Below, in pieces: positions 1 through 13,101 of a DNA stretch of 64,000 nucleotides. Made by a program: the position numbers and the translations under genes. The DNA is taken from contig NZ_JMDW01000009.1 in the NCBI RefSeq assembly GCF_000691525.1, positions 62,001 to 126,000 on the forward strand. The letters run 5' to 3'. The DNA is from Mycolicibacterium neoaurum ATCC 25795. GTDB lineage: Bacteria; Actinomycetota; Actinomycetes; Mycobacteriales; Mycobacteriaceae. Numbering within the stretch: the first letter of the stretch is position 1; each line of letters begins with the position of its first letter. The notes beneath the pieces are model-generated. The model searched no databases, was not told where the DNA came from, and saw only the letters and a list, made by a program, of their open reading frames with translations.

Positions 1-2674
1 GACGGTCGAGGCCCCCGTGGCCCGTCGTCTGCGGGAATCGTTCGGCGGCGGTAAGCCGGCCGCCGACGCACCCGCTCCCAAAGCTCCCGGTAAGCCCGCG
101 GCACCGTCCGGCGGCCCCAAGCCCGGACCCAAGCCCGCGCCCCAGGCGCCTGCCGCACCGGCTCCGGCCGCACCCGCGGCCCAGGCTCCGACGCCGGCCC
201 CGGCTCCGACTCCGACCCCCGGTCCTGCGGCTCCCACACCCGGACCCGCACCGACGCCCGGGCCTGCACCGTCGGCACCCGCAGCTTCGGCCACTCCAGG
301 GGCCACCCAAACCCCCGGCCCCCGTCCGGGTCCGACTCCCGGCCCCAAGCCCGCACCGCGCGCACCGCGGGTCGGCAACAATCCGTTCTCCTCGCAGGCG
401 CCGGTCGAGCGTCCGGCTCCGCGTCCTGCCGCAGGTCCCGGCGGCCCCCGCCCGGGCCCCGGCCCCGGCGGACCACGCCCGGGCGCCCCGCGTCCCGGTG
501 CTGCCTCGCCCGGCAACATGCCGCCTCGTCCGCCCGGCGCGCGTCCCGGTGCGACCGGTCGTCCCGGCGGTCCGCGTCCCGGACCCGGCGGTCGTCCGGC
601 CCCGGGTGGTCGTCCCGGCGGCGGCGGTGGTGGTAACTACCGCGGCGGCGGTGCCGGTGGTGGTGCCGGAGCAGGCGCCGGTGGCGGCGCGGCCGGTGGA
701 TTCCGCGGTCGTCCCGGTGGCGGCGGCGGTGGTGGTCGCCCCGGTCAGCGCGGTGGCGCCGCAGGTGCCTTCGGTCGTCCCGGCGGTGCCCCGCGGCGCG
801 GGCGCAAGAGCAAGCGCGCGAAAAGGGCCGAATACGAGAACATGCAGGCCCCGGTCGTCGGTGGTGTGCGGTTGCCGCACGGCAACGGCGAGACCATCCG
901 GTTGGCCCGTGGCGCCTCGCTGAGCGATTTCGCCGACAAGATCAACGCCAACCCGGCTTCGCTGGTGCAGGCGCTGTTCAACCTCGGTGAGATGGTCACC
1001 GCCACGCAGTCGGTGGACGATTCCACACTGGAACTGCTGGGCAGCGAGATGAACTACGTCGTCCAGGTGGTCTCCCCGGAGGACGAGGACCGCGAGCTGC
1101 TGTCGTCCTTCGACCTCACCTATGGCGAGGACGAGGGCGGCGAGGAGGACCTCGAGTTCCGCCCGCCGGTGGTCACCGTGATGGGTCACGTCGACCACGG
1201 CAAGACCCGCCTGCTCGACACCATCCGTAATGCCACCGTTCGCGAGGGCGAGGCCGGTGGTATCACCCAGCACATCGGTGCCTACCAGGTCCTCACCGAA
1301 CTGGACGGCAACGAGCGGCTGGTCACCTTCATCGATACCCCGGGTCACGAGGCGTTCACCGCGATGCGTGCCCGTGGCGCGAAGGCCACCGATATCGCGA
1401 TCCTGGTGGTCGCCGCCGACGACGGTGTGATGCCGCAGACGGTGGAGGCCATCAACCACGCGCAGGCGGCCGATGTGCCGATCGTGGTGGCGGTCAACAA
1501 GATCGACAAGGAAGGTGCCGACCCGAGCAAGATCCGGGCGCAGCTCACCGAATACAACCTGGTGGCCGAGGAGTATGGCGGCGACACCATGTTCGTCGAT
1601 ATCTCCGCAAAGCAGGGCACCAACATCGATGCGCTGCTGGAAGCGGTGCTGTTGACCGCGGATGCGTCGTTGGACCTGCGGGCCAACCCCGATATGGAAG
1701 CCCAGGGTGTGGCCATCGAAGCGCACCTGGACCGCGGTCGCGGACCGGTGGCGACGGTGCTGATCCAGCGTGGCACGCTGCGCGTCGGCGACTCGATCGT
1801 CGCCGGCGATGCCTACGGTCGCGTCCGTCGCATGGTCGACGAGCACGGCGAAGATGTCGAGGAGGCGCTGCCGTCGCGTCCGGTGCAGGTGGTCGGTTTC
1901 ACCTCGGTGCCCGGCGCCGGCGACAACCTGCTGGTCGTCGACGAGGACCGCATCGCCCGCCAGATCGCCGACCGGCGCAGCGCGCGCAAGCGCAACGCCC
2001 TGGCCGCGCGCAGCCGCAAGCGGATCAGCCTGGAAGACCTGGATTCGGCGCTGAAGGAAACCAGCCAGCTGAACCTGATCCTCAAGGGCGACAACGCCGG
2101 TACCGTCGAGGCGCTGGAAGAGGCCTTGATGAACATCGAGATCGACGACGAGGTGCAGTTGCGCGTCATCGACCGTGGTGTCGGTGGCGTCACCGAGACC
2201 AACGTCAACCTGGCCTCGGCCTCGGATGCCATCATCATCGGCTTCAACGTCCGTGCCGAGGGCAAGGCCACCGAGCTGGCCAACCGCGATGGTGTCGAGA
2301 TCCGTTACTACTCGATCATCTACCAGGCGATCGACGAGATCGAAGCCGCGCTCAAGGGCATGCTCAAGCCCGTCTACGAGGAGAAGGAGCTCGGCCGCGC
2401 CGAGATCCGGGCGATCTTCCGCAGCTCGAAGGTCGGCAATATCGCCGGTTGCCTGGTGCAGTCGGGCATCATGCGGCGTAACGCCAAGGCCCGCCTGCTG
2501 CGTGACAACGTCGTCGTCGCCGAGAACCTCACCATCTCCTCGCTCAAGCGGGAGAAGGATGATGCCACCGAGGTGCGCGAGGGTTACGAGTGTGGTCTGA
2601 CGCTGACGTACTCCGATATCAAGGAAGGCGACGTCATCGAGACCTACGAGCTGGTCGAAAAGGCGCGTACGTAG
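1..2674 (+). CDS. infB: Translation initiation factor IF-2 (5' truncated)
   Basis: IF-2 is the GTPase that brings initiator fMet-tRNA to the 30S subunit and promotes subunit joining. The frame is open from base 2, and the first visible residues match the mycobacterial IF-2 region just after the N-terminal IF2_N domain, so about 40 residues are probably missing upstream. Residues up to about 270 are a very Pro/Ala/Gly/Arg-rich low-complexity linker. Then come a second IF2_N-like segment, the G domain with GHVDHGKT near base 1185, DTPGHE, NKID and SAK motifs, and the C-terminal beta-barrel domains. The start codon lies outside the window. rbfA follows after 2 bases, the usual actinobacterial order, so the two are co-transcribed. 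Confidence 0.97.
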   Translation, partial: TVEAPVARRLRESFGGGKPAADAPAPKAPGKPAAPSGGPKPGPKPAPQAPAAPAPAAPAAQAPTPAPAPTPTPGPAAPTPGPAPTPGPAPSAPAASATPGATQTPGPRPGPTPGPKPAPRAPRVGNNPFSSQAPVERPAPRPAAGPGGPRPGPGPGGPRPGAPRPGAASPGNMPPRPPGARPGATGRPGGPRPGPGGRPAPGGRPGGGGGGNYRGGGAGGGAGAGAGGGAAGGFRGRPGGGGGGGRPGQRGGAAGAFGRPGGAPRRGRKSKRAKRAEYENMQAPVVGGVRLPHGNGETIRLARGASLSDFADKINANPASLVQALFNLGEMVTATQSVDDSTLELLGSEMNYVVQVVSPEDEDRELLSSFDLTYGEDEGGEEDLEFRPPVVTVMGHVDHGKTRLLDTIRNATVREGEAGGITQHIGAYQVLTELDGNERLVTFIDTPGHEAFTAMRARGAKATDIAILVVAADDGVMPQTVEAINHAQAADVPIVVAVNKIDKEGADPSKIRAQLTEYNLVAEEYGGDTMFVDISAKQGTNIDALLEAVLLTADASLDLRANPDMEAQGVAIEAHLDRGRGPVATVLIQRGTLRVGDSIVAGDAYGRVRRMVDEHGEDVEEALPSRPVQVVGFTSVPGAGDNLLVVDEDRIARQIADRRSARKRNALAARSRKRISLEDLDSALKETSQLNLILKGDNAGTVEALEEALMNIEIDDEVQLRVIDRGVGGVTETNVNLASASDAIIIGFNVRAEGKATELANRDGVEIRYYSIIYQAIDEIEAALKGMLKPVYEEKELGRAEIRAIFRSSKVGNIAGCLVQSGIMRRNAKARLLRDNVVVAENLTISSLKREKDDATEVREGYECGLTLTYSDIKEGDVIETYELVEKART

Positions 2675-2676
2675 CG

Positions 2677-5462
<2,786 letters not shown>

Positions 5463-5482
5463 TCCCCAGCTGAAGCCGTTCG

Positions 5483-6523
<1,041 letters not shown>

Positions 6524-6595
6524 TTACGTCGTGCGCTCACGGCTTTTCGTTACGACGCCTTCAATTCGCTGTCGGTGAACGGCCGTGAACACCAC

Positions 6596-6627
6596 GGACG
6601 CCCGACGCGGCAGCGCGTCGGGCGTCC
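6596..6627 (-). terminator. Hairpin terminator after the NMT1-type ABC operon
   Basis: A perfect 13-bp inverted repeat (GGACGCCCGACGC / GCGTCGGGCGTCC, loop of 6) lies 14 bases beyond the stop of the ATPase gene. There is no U-run on the minus strand, which is common for mycobacterial hairpin terminators. Confidence 0.7.
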
Positions 6628-6640
6628 GGTCGGTGCTCGA

Positions 6641-7453
6641 TCAGTCCGCGGCGCTGGAGCTTCCCAGCAGATCGCGGACCCGGTTGGCCACCTTGATGAA
6701 CTCCGGACGTTCCATCGTCTCGGCGTAGTCCCGTTCGGCGGGGAGGTCGACGTCGAGGGTCTCGATGATGCGCCCCGGCCGTGGACTCATCACGACGACC
6801 CGGTTGGCCAGGTACACCGCCTCGGCCACCGAGTGCGTCACCAGTACGACGGTGGTGCCGGTTTCCCGCCAGATCCGGTGTAGCTCGACATTCATCTTTT
6901 CCCGGGTCAGTGCGTCGAGTGCACCGAAGGGCTCATCCATCAACAGCACCTCGGGTTGGTGCAGCAGCGCCCGGCAGAGCGAAACACGTTGCTGCATACC
7001 GCCGGACAGCTCGTGGGGCAGGGCGTTCTCGAATCCCGCGAGTCCGGTCATCTCGATCAGATAGTCGCAGCGGGACTGCGCCTCCCTGCGGGGCATGCCC
7101 CGCATTTCGGCCTGCAGCAGGATATTCTTGCGGACCGAACGCCATTCGAGCAGGGCGGCCCGCTGGAAGACATACCCGATATCGCGCTGCGGCCCCTTGA
7201 CCTGCTTGCCACGCAGGCGGACGTCCCCGGAGGTGGCGGTGGTCAAGCCCGCGACCACCTTGAGCAAGGTGGACTTGCCGCAGCCAGACGGCCCGGCGAT
7301 GGAGACGAACTCCCCGTGGGCCACTCGCAGGTCGACATCGTCGACGGCGGTGACGGTGGACCGTTTCGAGGAGAACGTGACGGTCAGCTTGTCGATGGAG
7401 ATGGCGTCTGAGGTCACGGTGGTCCTCGGTGCGGTGATCGTTGCGGAGGTCAT
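6641..7453 (-). CDS. ABC transporter ATPase (SsuB/TauB family)
   Basis: ATP-binding subunit of an ABC importer in the nitrate/sulfonate/pyrimidine-precursor group, 270 residues. Walker A is GPSGCGKST, the signature motif is LSGGMQQRV, and Walker B is VLLMDEPFGALD. It is the last gene of a three-gene minus operon (permease, binding protein, ATPase), 13 bases after the binding-protein gene and followed by a strong hairpin. The family normally carries small, often non-sugar compounds. Here the operon appears to be controlled by the adjacent LacI repressor. Confidence 0.93.
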   Translation of the reverse strand: MTSATITAPRTTVTSDAISIDKLTVTFSSKRSTVTAVDDVDLRVAHGEFVSIAGPSGCGKSTLLKVVAGLTTATSGDVRLRGKQVKGPQRDIGYVFQRAALLEWRSVRKNILLQAEMRGMPRREAQSRCDYLIEMTGLAGFENALPHELSGGMQQRVSLCRALLHQPEVLLMDEPFGALDALTREKMNVELHRIWRETGTTVVLVTHSVAEAVYLANRVVVMSPRPGRIIETLDVDLPAERDYAETMERPEFIKVANRVRDLLGSSSAAD

Positions 7454-7466
7454 GGTCGGGCTCTCC

Positions 7467-8507
7467 CTATTGTCCCGCGGCGGCGGGGACGAATGACGAC
7501 GCCCAGTAGTCGGCCGGGTCCTTGGCCGACTGCAGCAGCCCGGCCTCGCTCAGGGTGGCGATGGTGGAGGTCCAGTCCTGTTCTGCATTGGTGCCGGGGA
7601 GCTTGCCGGTGGTGGCAGGGGTGTTCAGCAGGGGAATGGTCTCCTGCCACTGCTGCAGCAGCACCTTCTCCGGCGGGGTCTGCGGGTCGACACCGACCAT
7701 GGCCTTGGCGGCGGCTTCGGGATCGTTCTTGGCCGACTCGTAGGATTCGCTGACCGCATCCAGCATCGACTGCACCAGTTCGGGATTGTCGGCGATGGTC
7801 GAGTTGTGGGTGATCAACCCGTTGCTGTAGAAGTTCAACCCGGCGTCGGAGTAGCGGAAGTAGCGCATCTCGCGGCCGCTCTTGTTGGCGATGGTGGGTC
7901 CCTGGTCGTGGGCGAAACCGATCAGCCCGTCGACGCGGCCGGCCATCAACGCGGCCATCTTGCCCGCGGAGTCCAGGTTCTGCTCCTGCACCGCACCGGG
8001 TTCCAGGCCGACATCGGCGAGGTACATCGGGAACGTGGTGGTGGGGGCGTCACCGGCGGACACTGCGATGGTGCGCCCGGCCAGATCGGCCGGCTCCTCG
8101 ATTCCGGAGTCGGCGAACACCTGGACGGCCGAGGGAGTGGTCTGCAGGAACACGCCGACGCTCTTGATGTCGACACCCTGGTCGATATTGCTCAACACCG
8201 CGGCGGTATCGGACCAGCCGAAGTCGACCTGCTTACCGCCGACCGCCTGCGCGGTGCGGGTGGAGCCCTGGCCGGGATCGATGGTCAGGTCGATACCGTG
8301 CTTTGCGAAGATGCCCTCTTTCACACCGAGATAGAGGGGAGCGTGCTCGCCGTAGGGGTACCAGTTCAGCATCAGCGTCACCGGGGTGCTGCCTTCACCG
8401 CCGTCGGCGGCAGAATTGTTCTGACTTGCACCCCCGCACGCGGCGAGGGTGAGCATGGCGGTGGTGGCGGCGATGGCGCCGGCGGCGCGGCGATTCAGCG
8501 AAAACAT
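7467..8507 (-). CDS. NMT1/SsuA-type substrate-binding lipoprotein
   Basis: Extracytoplasmic binding component of the same ABC importer, 346 residues. It has a signal peptide ending in the lipobox LAAC near residue 24, then an NMT1/THI5-like fold starting VTLMLNWYPYGEHAPLYLGVK, a typical opening of this family. AGGAG lies just upstream of the ATG. Relatives bind thiamine pyrimidine precursors, aliphatic sulfonates, riboflavin and other small molecules; the ligand is not predictable from sequence. The linkage to oxidoreductase, aldolase and glycerate-kinase genes suggests a polyhydroxylated or carboxylated carbon source, which is inference. Confidence 0.9.
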   Translation of the reverse strand: MFSLNRRAAGAIAATTAMLTLAACGGASQNNSAADGGEGSTPVTLMLNWYPYGEHAPLYLGVKEGIFAKHGIDLTIDPGQGSTRTAQAVGGKQVDFGWSDTAAVLSNIDQGVDIKSVGVFLQTTPSAVQVFADSGIEEPADLAGRTIAVSAGDAPTTTFPMYLADVGLEPGAVQEQNLDSAGKMAALMAGRVDGLIGFAHDQGPTIANKSGREMRYFRYSDAGLNFYSNGLITHNSTIADNPELVQSMLDAVSESYESAKNDPEAAAKAMVGVDPQTPPEKVLLQQWQETIPLLNTPATTGKLPGTNAEQDWTSTIATLSEAGLLQSAKDPADYWASSFVPAAAGQ

Positions 8508-8532
8508 GGGTTCTCCTGTTCAGGGGTTGGTG

Positions 8533-9417
8533 TCAGACGGCCGCGGTCGAGGCGGAGTTGGACGTGCGGCGCGAGGCGTGCCAGGGGATGAGCAGCTTCT
8601 CGGCGATCTCGATGATGGCGAACAGCACGATTCCGAGGATGGACATGATGATCAATGCCGAGAACAGCATCGCGGTGTCCAGACTTCCGTTGGCCTGCAG
8701 GATCACATAGCCCAGACCTTCGTTGGCGCCGACGAATTCACCGACAACGGCGCCGGTGACGGCGAGGGTGGCGGCCACCTTGAGTCCGGACATCAGCTGC
8801 GGCAGGGACGCGGGGAAGCGGACTTTCATGAAGGTCTTGAACCGGCTGGCTCCCATGGTGGAGGTGAGTTCCAGGATCTCGGGATCCACCGAACGCAGAC
8901 CGGCCAGCCCGGAGATCACGATGGGGAAGAAGGCCATCAGCACCGCGACCAGGATCTTGGGGGACGGGCCGAAGCCCAGCCACACGATGAACAGCGGGGC
9001 GATGGCGATCTTCGGGACCACCTGGGCGAACAGGATCAGTGGGTAGACGGTCTTCTCGAAGCTGGTCGAGTAGATCATCATGACCGCGACGAAGACGCCG
9101 ACGACGGTGGCGATGAGGAAACCGATGACCGTCTCCCAGGTGGTCACCCAGGTGTTGGCCGCGAGGTATGCCGCGTTCTGCTGGGTCGCGGCCCAGGTGT
9201 CGGCCGGCGAGGGAAGGATGTAGGGCGCAACGAGTTCGGCCTCGGTGACTGCCCACCAGCCGGCCAGCAGCGCGAGCACCAGAGCGATCGGCCGCCAGGT
9301 GTTCGACAACGTGCGTCCCGGTGAGAATGATCGGCGAGCCCGTCCGGACCCGGGGCGCGACTGTGCCCGCGTGCCGGTGTCCGGTGATTGGACGCGGGCC
9401 GATGCGGTTACCGCCAT
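8533..9417 (-). CDS. ABC transporter permease (SsuC/TauC family)
   Basis: Membrane subunit of the importer, 294 residues with an Arg/Ser-rich cytosolic N terminus of about 40 residues and six predicted helices. The BPD_transp_1 EAA-like loop lies around MGASRFKTFMKVRFPASLPQL. It is the first gene of the operon; a sigma-A-like promoter and a LacI operator lie immediately upstream. Partners are the binding protein and the ATPase encoded downstream. Confidence 0.92.
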   Translation of the reverse strand: MAVTASARVQSPDTGTRAQSRPGSGRARRSFSPGRTLSNTWRPIALVLALLAGWWAVTEAELVAPYILPSPADTWAATQQNAAYLAANTWVTTWETVIGFLIATVVGVFVAVMMIYSTSFEKTVYPLILFAQVVPKIAIAPLFIVWLGFGPSPKILVAVLMAFFPIVISGLAGLRSVDPEILELTSTMGASRFKTFMKVRFPASLPQLMSGLKVAATLAVTGAVVGEFVGANEGLGYVILQANGSLDTAMLFSALIIMSILGIVLFAIIEIAEKLLIPWHASRRTSNSASTAAV

Positions 9418-9458
9418 GGAATGTCCTCTAGTTCGCAGTGAACGGGATGAACCCGTTG

Positions 9459-9472
9459 GGAATGCGCTTTCC
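9459..9472. promoter_or_regulatory. LacI-family operator, copy 1 (transporter operon)
   Basis: GGAATGCGCTTTCC, an imperfect palindrome with the central CG typical of LacI-family operators. It lies about 12 bases downstream of the -10 of the transporter promoter, where bound repressor would block transcription. The exact same 14-mer, inverted, occurs at 10644-10657 before the catabolic operon. Confidence 0.8.
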
Positions 9473-9484
9473 GAAGCAATTCCG

Positions 9485-9514
9485 ACAGTAACGTGACCTG
9501 GCGCACACTGTCAA
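9485..9514 (-). promoter_or_regulatory. Promoter of the NMT1-type ABC operon
   Basis: On the minus strand, TTGACA (9514-9509) is followed after 18 bases by TACTGT (9490-9485). This is a good housekeeping-type promoter reading toward the permease gene, with the LacI operator between it and the start codon. Confidence 0.7.
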
Positions 9515-9548
9515 CAAAGCGGTGGCGCGCGTCTCGTAGAGCTGAGAA

Positions 9549-10580
9549 TCAACTCAGTTTGGTGCTGTCCCGTAGCACGATCCGGCCGGGGATGCGCTCG
9601 CGGAGATCGTCGGCTCCGTCGTGATTGCGTAACGCCAAATCGACTGCACGCACGCCGATTTCCTCGAGTGGAAGGATCACCGTGGTGAGGCTGGGGGTGT
9701 GGTCGCGCAGGGTCGGTATATCGTCGAACCCTGCCACGCAGATATCTCGCGGGACACTCAGGCCCAGCTCCCGCCATGCGGCGATCGCCCCGATGGCCAT
9801 CACGTCGGTGACCGCGAACACGCAGACCGGCGGTGTCATCGCACCCGGGTGCAGATCCAGTGCGGCCGCGAGCCGGCGGGCGGCCGAATGGCCACCGTCG
9901 CGGTCGAAATCTCCGGATACCTCCACCAGCGGGGTCAATCCGTGTCTGCCGAGCGCCTCGACGAATCCGTTGCGCCGGTCCACCGAGGTGCGGATGTTGC
10001 CCGGTCCGCCGATCACGGCGAACTGCCGGTGTCCGGACGCCACCAGTGCATCGGCCAATTCGGCTGAGGCAAAATGATTTTCGGGCTCGACGGCGCCGCC
10101 GAAGGCCAACGGTTGGCCGACCACCACGACCCGGCCGCCATTGGCCCGGTAGCGACCAAACTCGGCCTCCAGTTCGCGGTCGAGATCACCGCTCTGTCGT
10201 GAACCGGCGAGCACGATCGCATCGGCACGGTGTGCGATGAACGTGCTGACGGCCTCGCGTTCGATGTCGAAGTCGCGGTCGGTGCCGGCCAGGAGTACCT
10301 GCTTGCGGGCGGCCCTGGCAGCGGCCTGTACGCCGCGGGCGATCGAGGAGAAATATGGATCGGCGATATCGTGCACGATCAGGCCGAGGAGTCCGGTGGA
10401 TGCCCGTGCCAACGCCTGAGCCTGGGCATTCGGCACGTAGCCCAGCTCGCGGGCGGCCGCCCGCACGCGGTCTGCCACCCCTTCTCCCGGGATCCGGCTG
10501 GACCCGTTGAGCACCCGCGACGCCGTCGCCTGTGAGACGCCCGCGCGCACCGCCACATCCTGCAGAGTGACTGCTGCCAT
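9549..10580 (-). CDS. LacI-family transcriptional regulator
   Basis: Ligand-responsive repressor of 343 residues. It has an N-terminal LacI helix-turn-helix with hinge (VTLQDVAVRAGVSQATASRV, then LNGSSRIP) and a periplasmic-binding-protein-like effector domain. The frame extends upstream to 10769, but the ATG at 10580 puts the HTH at the N terminus as in all family members. It is divergent from the oxidoreductase operon and next to the transporter operon. Identical operators in front of both make these the likely targets. The inducer is unknown, presumably the transported compound or a pathway intermediate. Confidence 0.92.
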   Translation of the reverse strand: MAAVTLQDVAVRAGVSQATASRVLNGSSRIPGEGVADRVRAAARELGYVPNAQAQALARASTGLLGLIVHDIADPYFSSIARGVQAAARAARKQVLLAGTDRDFDIEREAVSTFIAHRADAIVLAGSRQSGDLDRELEAEFGRYRANGGRVVVVGQPLAFGGAVEPENHFASAELADALVASGHRQFAVIGGPGNIRTSVDRRNGFVEALGRHGLTPLVEVSGDFDRDGGHSAARRLAAALDLHPGAMTPPVCVFAVTDVMAIGAIAAWRELGLSVPRDICVAGFDDIPTLRDHTPSLTTVILPLEEIGVRAVDLALRNHDGADDLRERIPGRIVLRDSTKLS

Positions 10581-10614
10581 GCCCGCTCTTCCCCTGTATC
10601 GCCGAAGTCCGGAG

Positions 10615-10657
10615 TTGACCGGAGAGTGTCGACAGCTTACCTTGGAAAGCGCATTCC
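10615..10657 (+). promoter_or_regulatory. Promoter with LacI operator, copy 2 (catabolic operon)
   Basis: TTGACC (10615-10620), a 17-base spacer, then TACCTT (10638-10643), immediately followed by GGAAAGCGCATTCC (10644-10657). The last is the exact reverse complement of the operator at 9459-9472. The promoter reads toward the Gfo/Idh gene. Confidence 0.8.
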
Positions 10658-10750
10658 GAAGTGCAGACGCCGCCGTCACTCGCTCGACGGGTTCGGCCGC
10701 GGTGTCGGTCCGCACGCCTTTCACCGTCTCTTCAGACAAGGAATCTGCAC

Positions 10751-11917
10751 ATGTCTCCAGCTGAATCATCCGGACGCCGTACGTTGCGCATCGCCATGAA
10801 CGGCGTCACCGGGCGGATGGGCTACCGGCAACACCTGGTGCGTTCGATCCTGCCGCTGCGCGAATCCGGGCTGGTGCTCGACGATGGCACCCGGGTGGCC
10901 ATCGAGCCGATTCTGGTCGGCCGCAATGCCGACAAGCTCGCCGAACTTGCCGCAGAGCACGGGATCGAATCCTGGACCACCGACGTCGCCTCGGTGATCG
11001 CGGACCCGACGGTGGACGTCTACTTCGATGCGCAGGTGACCTCCCGCCGGATGGAGGCGCTCTCGACCGCCATCAAGGCGGGCAAGCATGTCTACACCGA
11101 GAAGCCCACCGCGGAAACCCTCACCGAGGCAATCGAACTGGCACGGATGGCCGAGAATGCCGGAGTGGTGGCCGGTGTCGTCCACGACAAGCTGTACCTG
11201 CCCGGATTGGTGAAGCTGCGTAGGCTGATCGACGAAGGATTCTTCGGCCGCATCCTCTCGATGCGCGGCGAATTCGGTTACTGGGTGTTCGAGGGTGATC
11301 ACCAGCCCGCGCAGCGGCCCAGCTGGAACTACCGCGCCGAGGACGGTGGCGGTATCACCGTCGACATGTTCTGCCACTGGAACTACGTGATGGAGGGTCT
11401 GCTCGGCACCGTCGAAGCCGTCACGGCGCGCACCGTGACCCACATCCCGACCCGCTGGGACGAGCAGGGCAAGGAGTATGCGGCCACCGCCGACGACGCC
11501 GCCTACGGCATCTTCGAGATCGCGGGCGGCGTGATCGCCCAGATCAATTCGTCCTGGGCGGTACGGGTGCACCGCGACGAGCTGGTCGAGTTCCAGATCG
11601 ACGGCACGCACGGTTCCGCGGTGGCGGGTCTGCGCCAATGCGTGGCCCAGCAGCGCGCGCACACCCCGAAACCGGTGTGGAATCCCGATCTGCCGGTCAC
11701 CGAGAAGTTCCGCGACCAGTGGCTGGAGGTCCCGGCCAACGCCGATCTGGACAACGGCTTCAAGCTGCAGTGGGAGGAGTACCTGCGCGACGTGTTGGCA
11801 GGCCGCCCACACCGTTTCGGCCTGCTGTCGGCGGCCCGCGGTGTGCAGCTCGCCGAACTCGGTCTGCAGAGTTCGGCCGAGGGACGGCGCATGAGCGTGC
11901 CGGAGATCGTGCTGTGA
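10751..11917 (+). CDS. Gfo/Idh/MocA-family oxidoreductase
   Basis: NAD(P)-dependent dehydrogenase of 388 residues, the first gene of the LacI-controlled operon. It has an N-terminal Rossmann fold (MNGVTGRMGYRQHLVRS, an unusual variant of the glycine-rich loop), the catalytic EKP motif in VYTEKPTAET, and a C-terminal GFO_IDH_MocA domain. Family members oxidise or isomerise hydroxyl groups of sugars, inositols and sugar acids. The ATG at 10751 is chosen because upstream in-frame codons cover the promoter and operator. Substrate unknown. The next gene overlaps by 4 bases. Confidence 0.9.
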   Translation: MSPAESSGRRTLRIAMNGVTGRMGYRQHLVRSILPLRESGLVLDDGTRVAIEPILVGRNADKLAELAAEHGIESWTTDVASVIADPTVDVYFDAQVTSRRMEALSTAIKAGKHVYTEKPTAETLTEAIELARMAENAGVVAGVVHDKLYLPGLVKLRRLIDEGFFGRILSMRGEFGYWVFEGDHQPAQRPSWNYRAEDGGGITVDMFCHWNYVMEGLLGTVEAVTARTVTHIPTRWDEQGKEYAATADDAAYGIFEIAGGVIAQINSSWAVRVHRDELVEFQIDGTHGSAVAGLRQCVAQQRAHTPKPVWNPDLPVTEKFRDQWLEVPANADLDNGFKLQWEEYLRDVLAGRPHRFGLLSAARGVQLAELGLQSSAEGRRMSVPEIVL

Positions 11918-13101
11918 CCGTGGCCAGCGCCGGCACCGGCGTGCTTGTCGACCTGCCGGGGCACGGATCCTATGAGCTCTCCCGCCCGGGGCCGTGGCGC
12001 AAACCCGACTCGCCGATCACCTCCCGGATCGCCTATGCCGCAGCCCATGTGGTGCCCACCGGCACGGCCGACTGCACCCCGGGCGCGCCGGCCCAGCTCG
12101 ACTGGGACGTCACCATGGCCTATCGGCACGAGCTGTGGTCCTACGGGCTCGGCGTCGCCGAGGCCATGGACACCGCCCAGCGCGGGATGGGTCTGGACTG
12201 GGCCGCCACACAAGAACTGATAGTCCGTAGCGGCCGCGAGGCCGCCGCGTCGGGCGGTCGGCTCGCGTGCGGGGCGGGTACCGATCAGCTCGACCTGGCC
12301 GACGTTCCCGGTGGCGCAGCCGGTTTGGCGGTCGTCACCGATGCCTACCGTGAACAGATCGACGTCGTCCGCAACGCCGGGGCCGAGGTGATCCTGATGG
12401 CATCGCGGGCGCTGGCCCGCGTGGCACAGTCACCCGCGGATTATCTGTCGGTGTACGGCAGGGTGCTGGCCCAGGTCGACCGGCCGGTGATCCTGCACTG
12501 GTTGGGCGAGATGTTCGACCCGGCGTTGCGCGGATACTGGGGTGATACCGATATCGACGCCGCCACCGCCACCTTCCGGGAACTGCTGGGCACCCACGCC
12601 GACAAGATCGACGGTGTGAAGGTCTCGCTGCTCGACGCGGGCCACGAGGTGGCGCTGCGACGTGCGCTGCCCGCCGGTGTCCGGCTCTACACCGGTGACG
12701 ATTTCAACTACCCGGAACTCATCATCGGCGACGGTACGAGCCATTCCGACGCGTTGCTGGGGATCTTCGCCGCAATCTACCCGGCCGCGGCCACGGCACT
12801 GCAGGAACTGGACGCCGGCAATATCGCTGTGGCACACGACATCCTGGAATCCACCCGCGCGCTGGGGCGGCATATCTTCGCCGCGCCGACCTACTACTAC
12901 AAGACCGGGATCGCGTTCCTGTCCTGGCTCAACGGTCATCAGCCCGGTTTCACCATGGTCAACGGTCTGGCCGCGGGACGCTCGGTCGGGCATATGTGCG
13001 AGTTGTTCGTGCTCGCCGACCGGGCCGGCCTGCTCGACGATCCGCACATGGCCGCCGAGCGGATGCGCATCTTTCTGACGCTGAACGGATTCCGGCGATG
13101 A
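11914..13101 (+). CDS. DUF993 protein (DapA-superfamily aldolase-like)
   Basis: 395-residue member of DUF993, a family distantly related to dihydrodipicolinate synthase-type class I aldolases. The segment DKIDGVKVSLLD holds a plausible Schiff-base lysine, and a TIM-barrel-like pattern follows (RLYTGDDFNYPELI). The start is the GTG at 11914 overlapping the previous stop as GTGA; an alternative GTG lies 6 bases later. The next gene overlaps by 4 bases (ATGA). No member with a firmly known reaction comes to mind. Context suggests C-C cleavage or dehydration of an oxidised sugar. Confidence 0.85.
   Translation: MTVASAGTGVLVDLPGHGSYELSRPGPWRKPDSPITSRIAYAAAHVVPTGTADCTPGAPAQLDWDVTMAYRHELWSYGLGVAEAMDTAQRGMGLDWAATQELIVRSGREAAASGGRLACGAGTDQLDLADVPGGAAGLAVVTDAYREQIDVVRNAGAEVILMASRALARVAQSPADYLSVYGRVLAQVDRPVILHWLGEMFDPALRGYWGDTDIDAATATFRELLGTHADKIDGVKVSLLDAGHEVALRRALPAGVRLYTGDDFNYPELIIGDGTSHSDALLGIFAAIYPAAATALQELDAGNIAVAHDILESTRALGRHIFAAPTYYYKTGIAFLSWLNGHQPGFTMVNGLAAGRSVGHMCELFVLADRAGLLDDPHMAAERMRIFLTLNGFRR

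Noticed and set aside
6641-9417. Call as a taurine/sulfonate (ssu/tau) operon
   Set aside because: No monooxygenase or sulfur gene nearby, and a LacI operator links it to carbohydrate-type genes.
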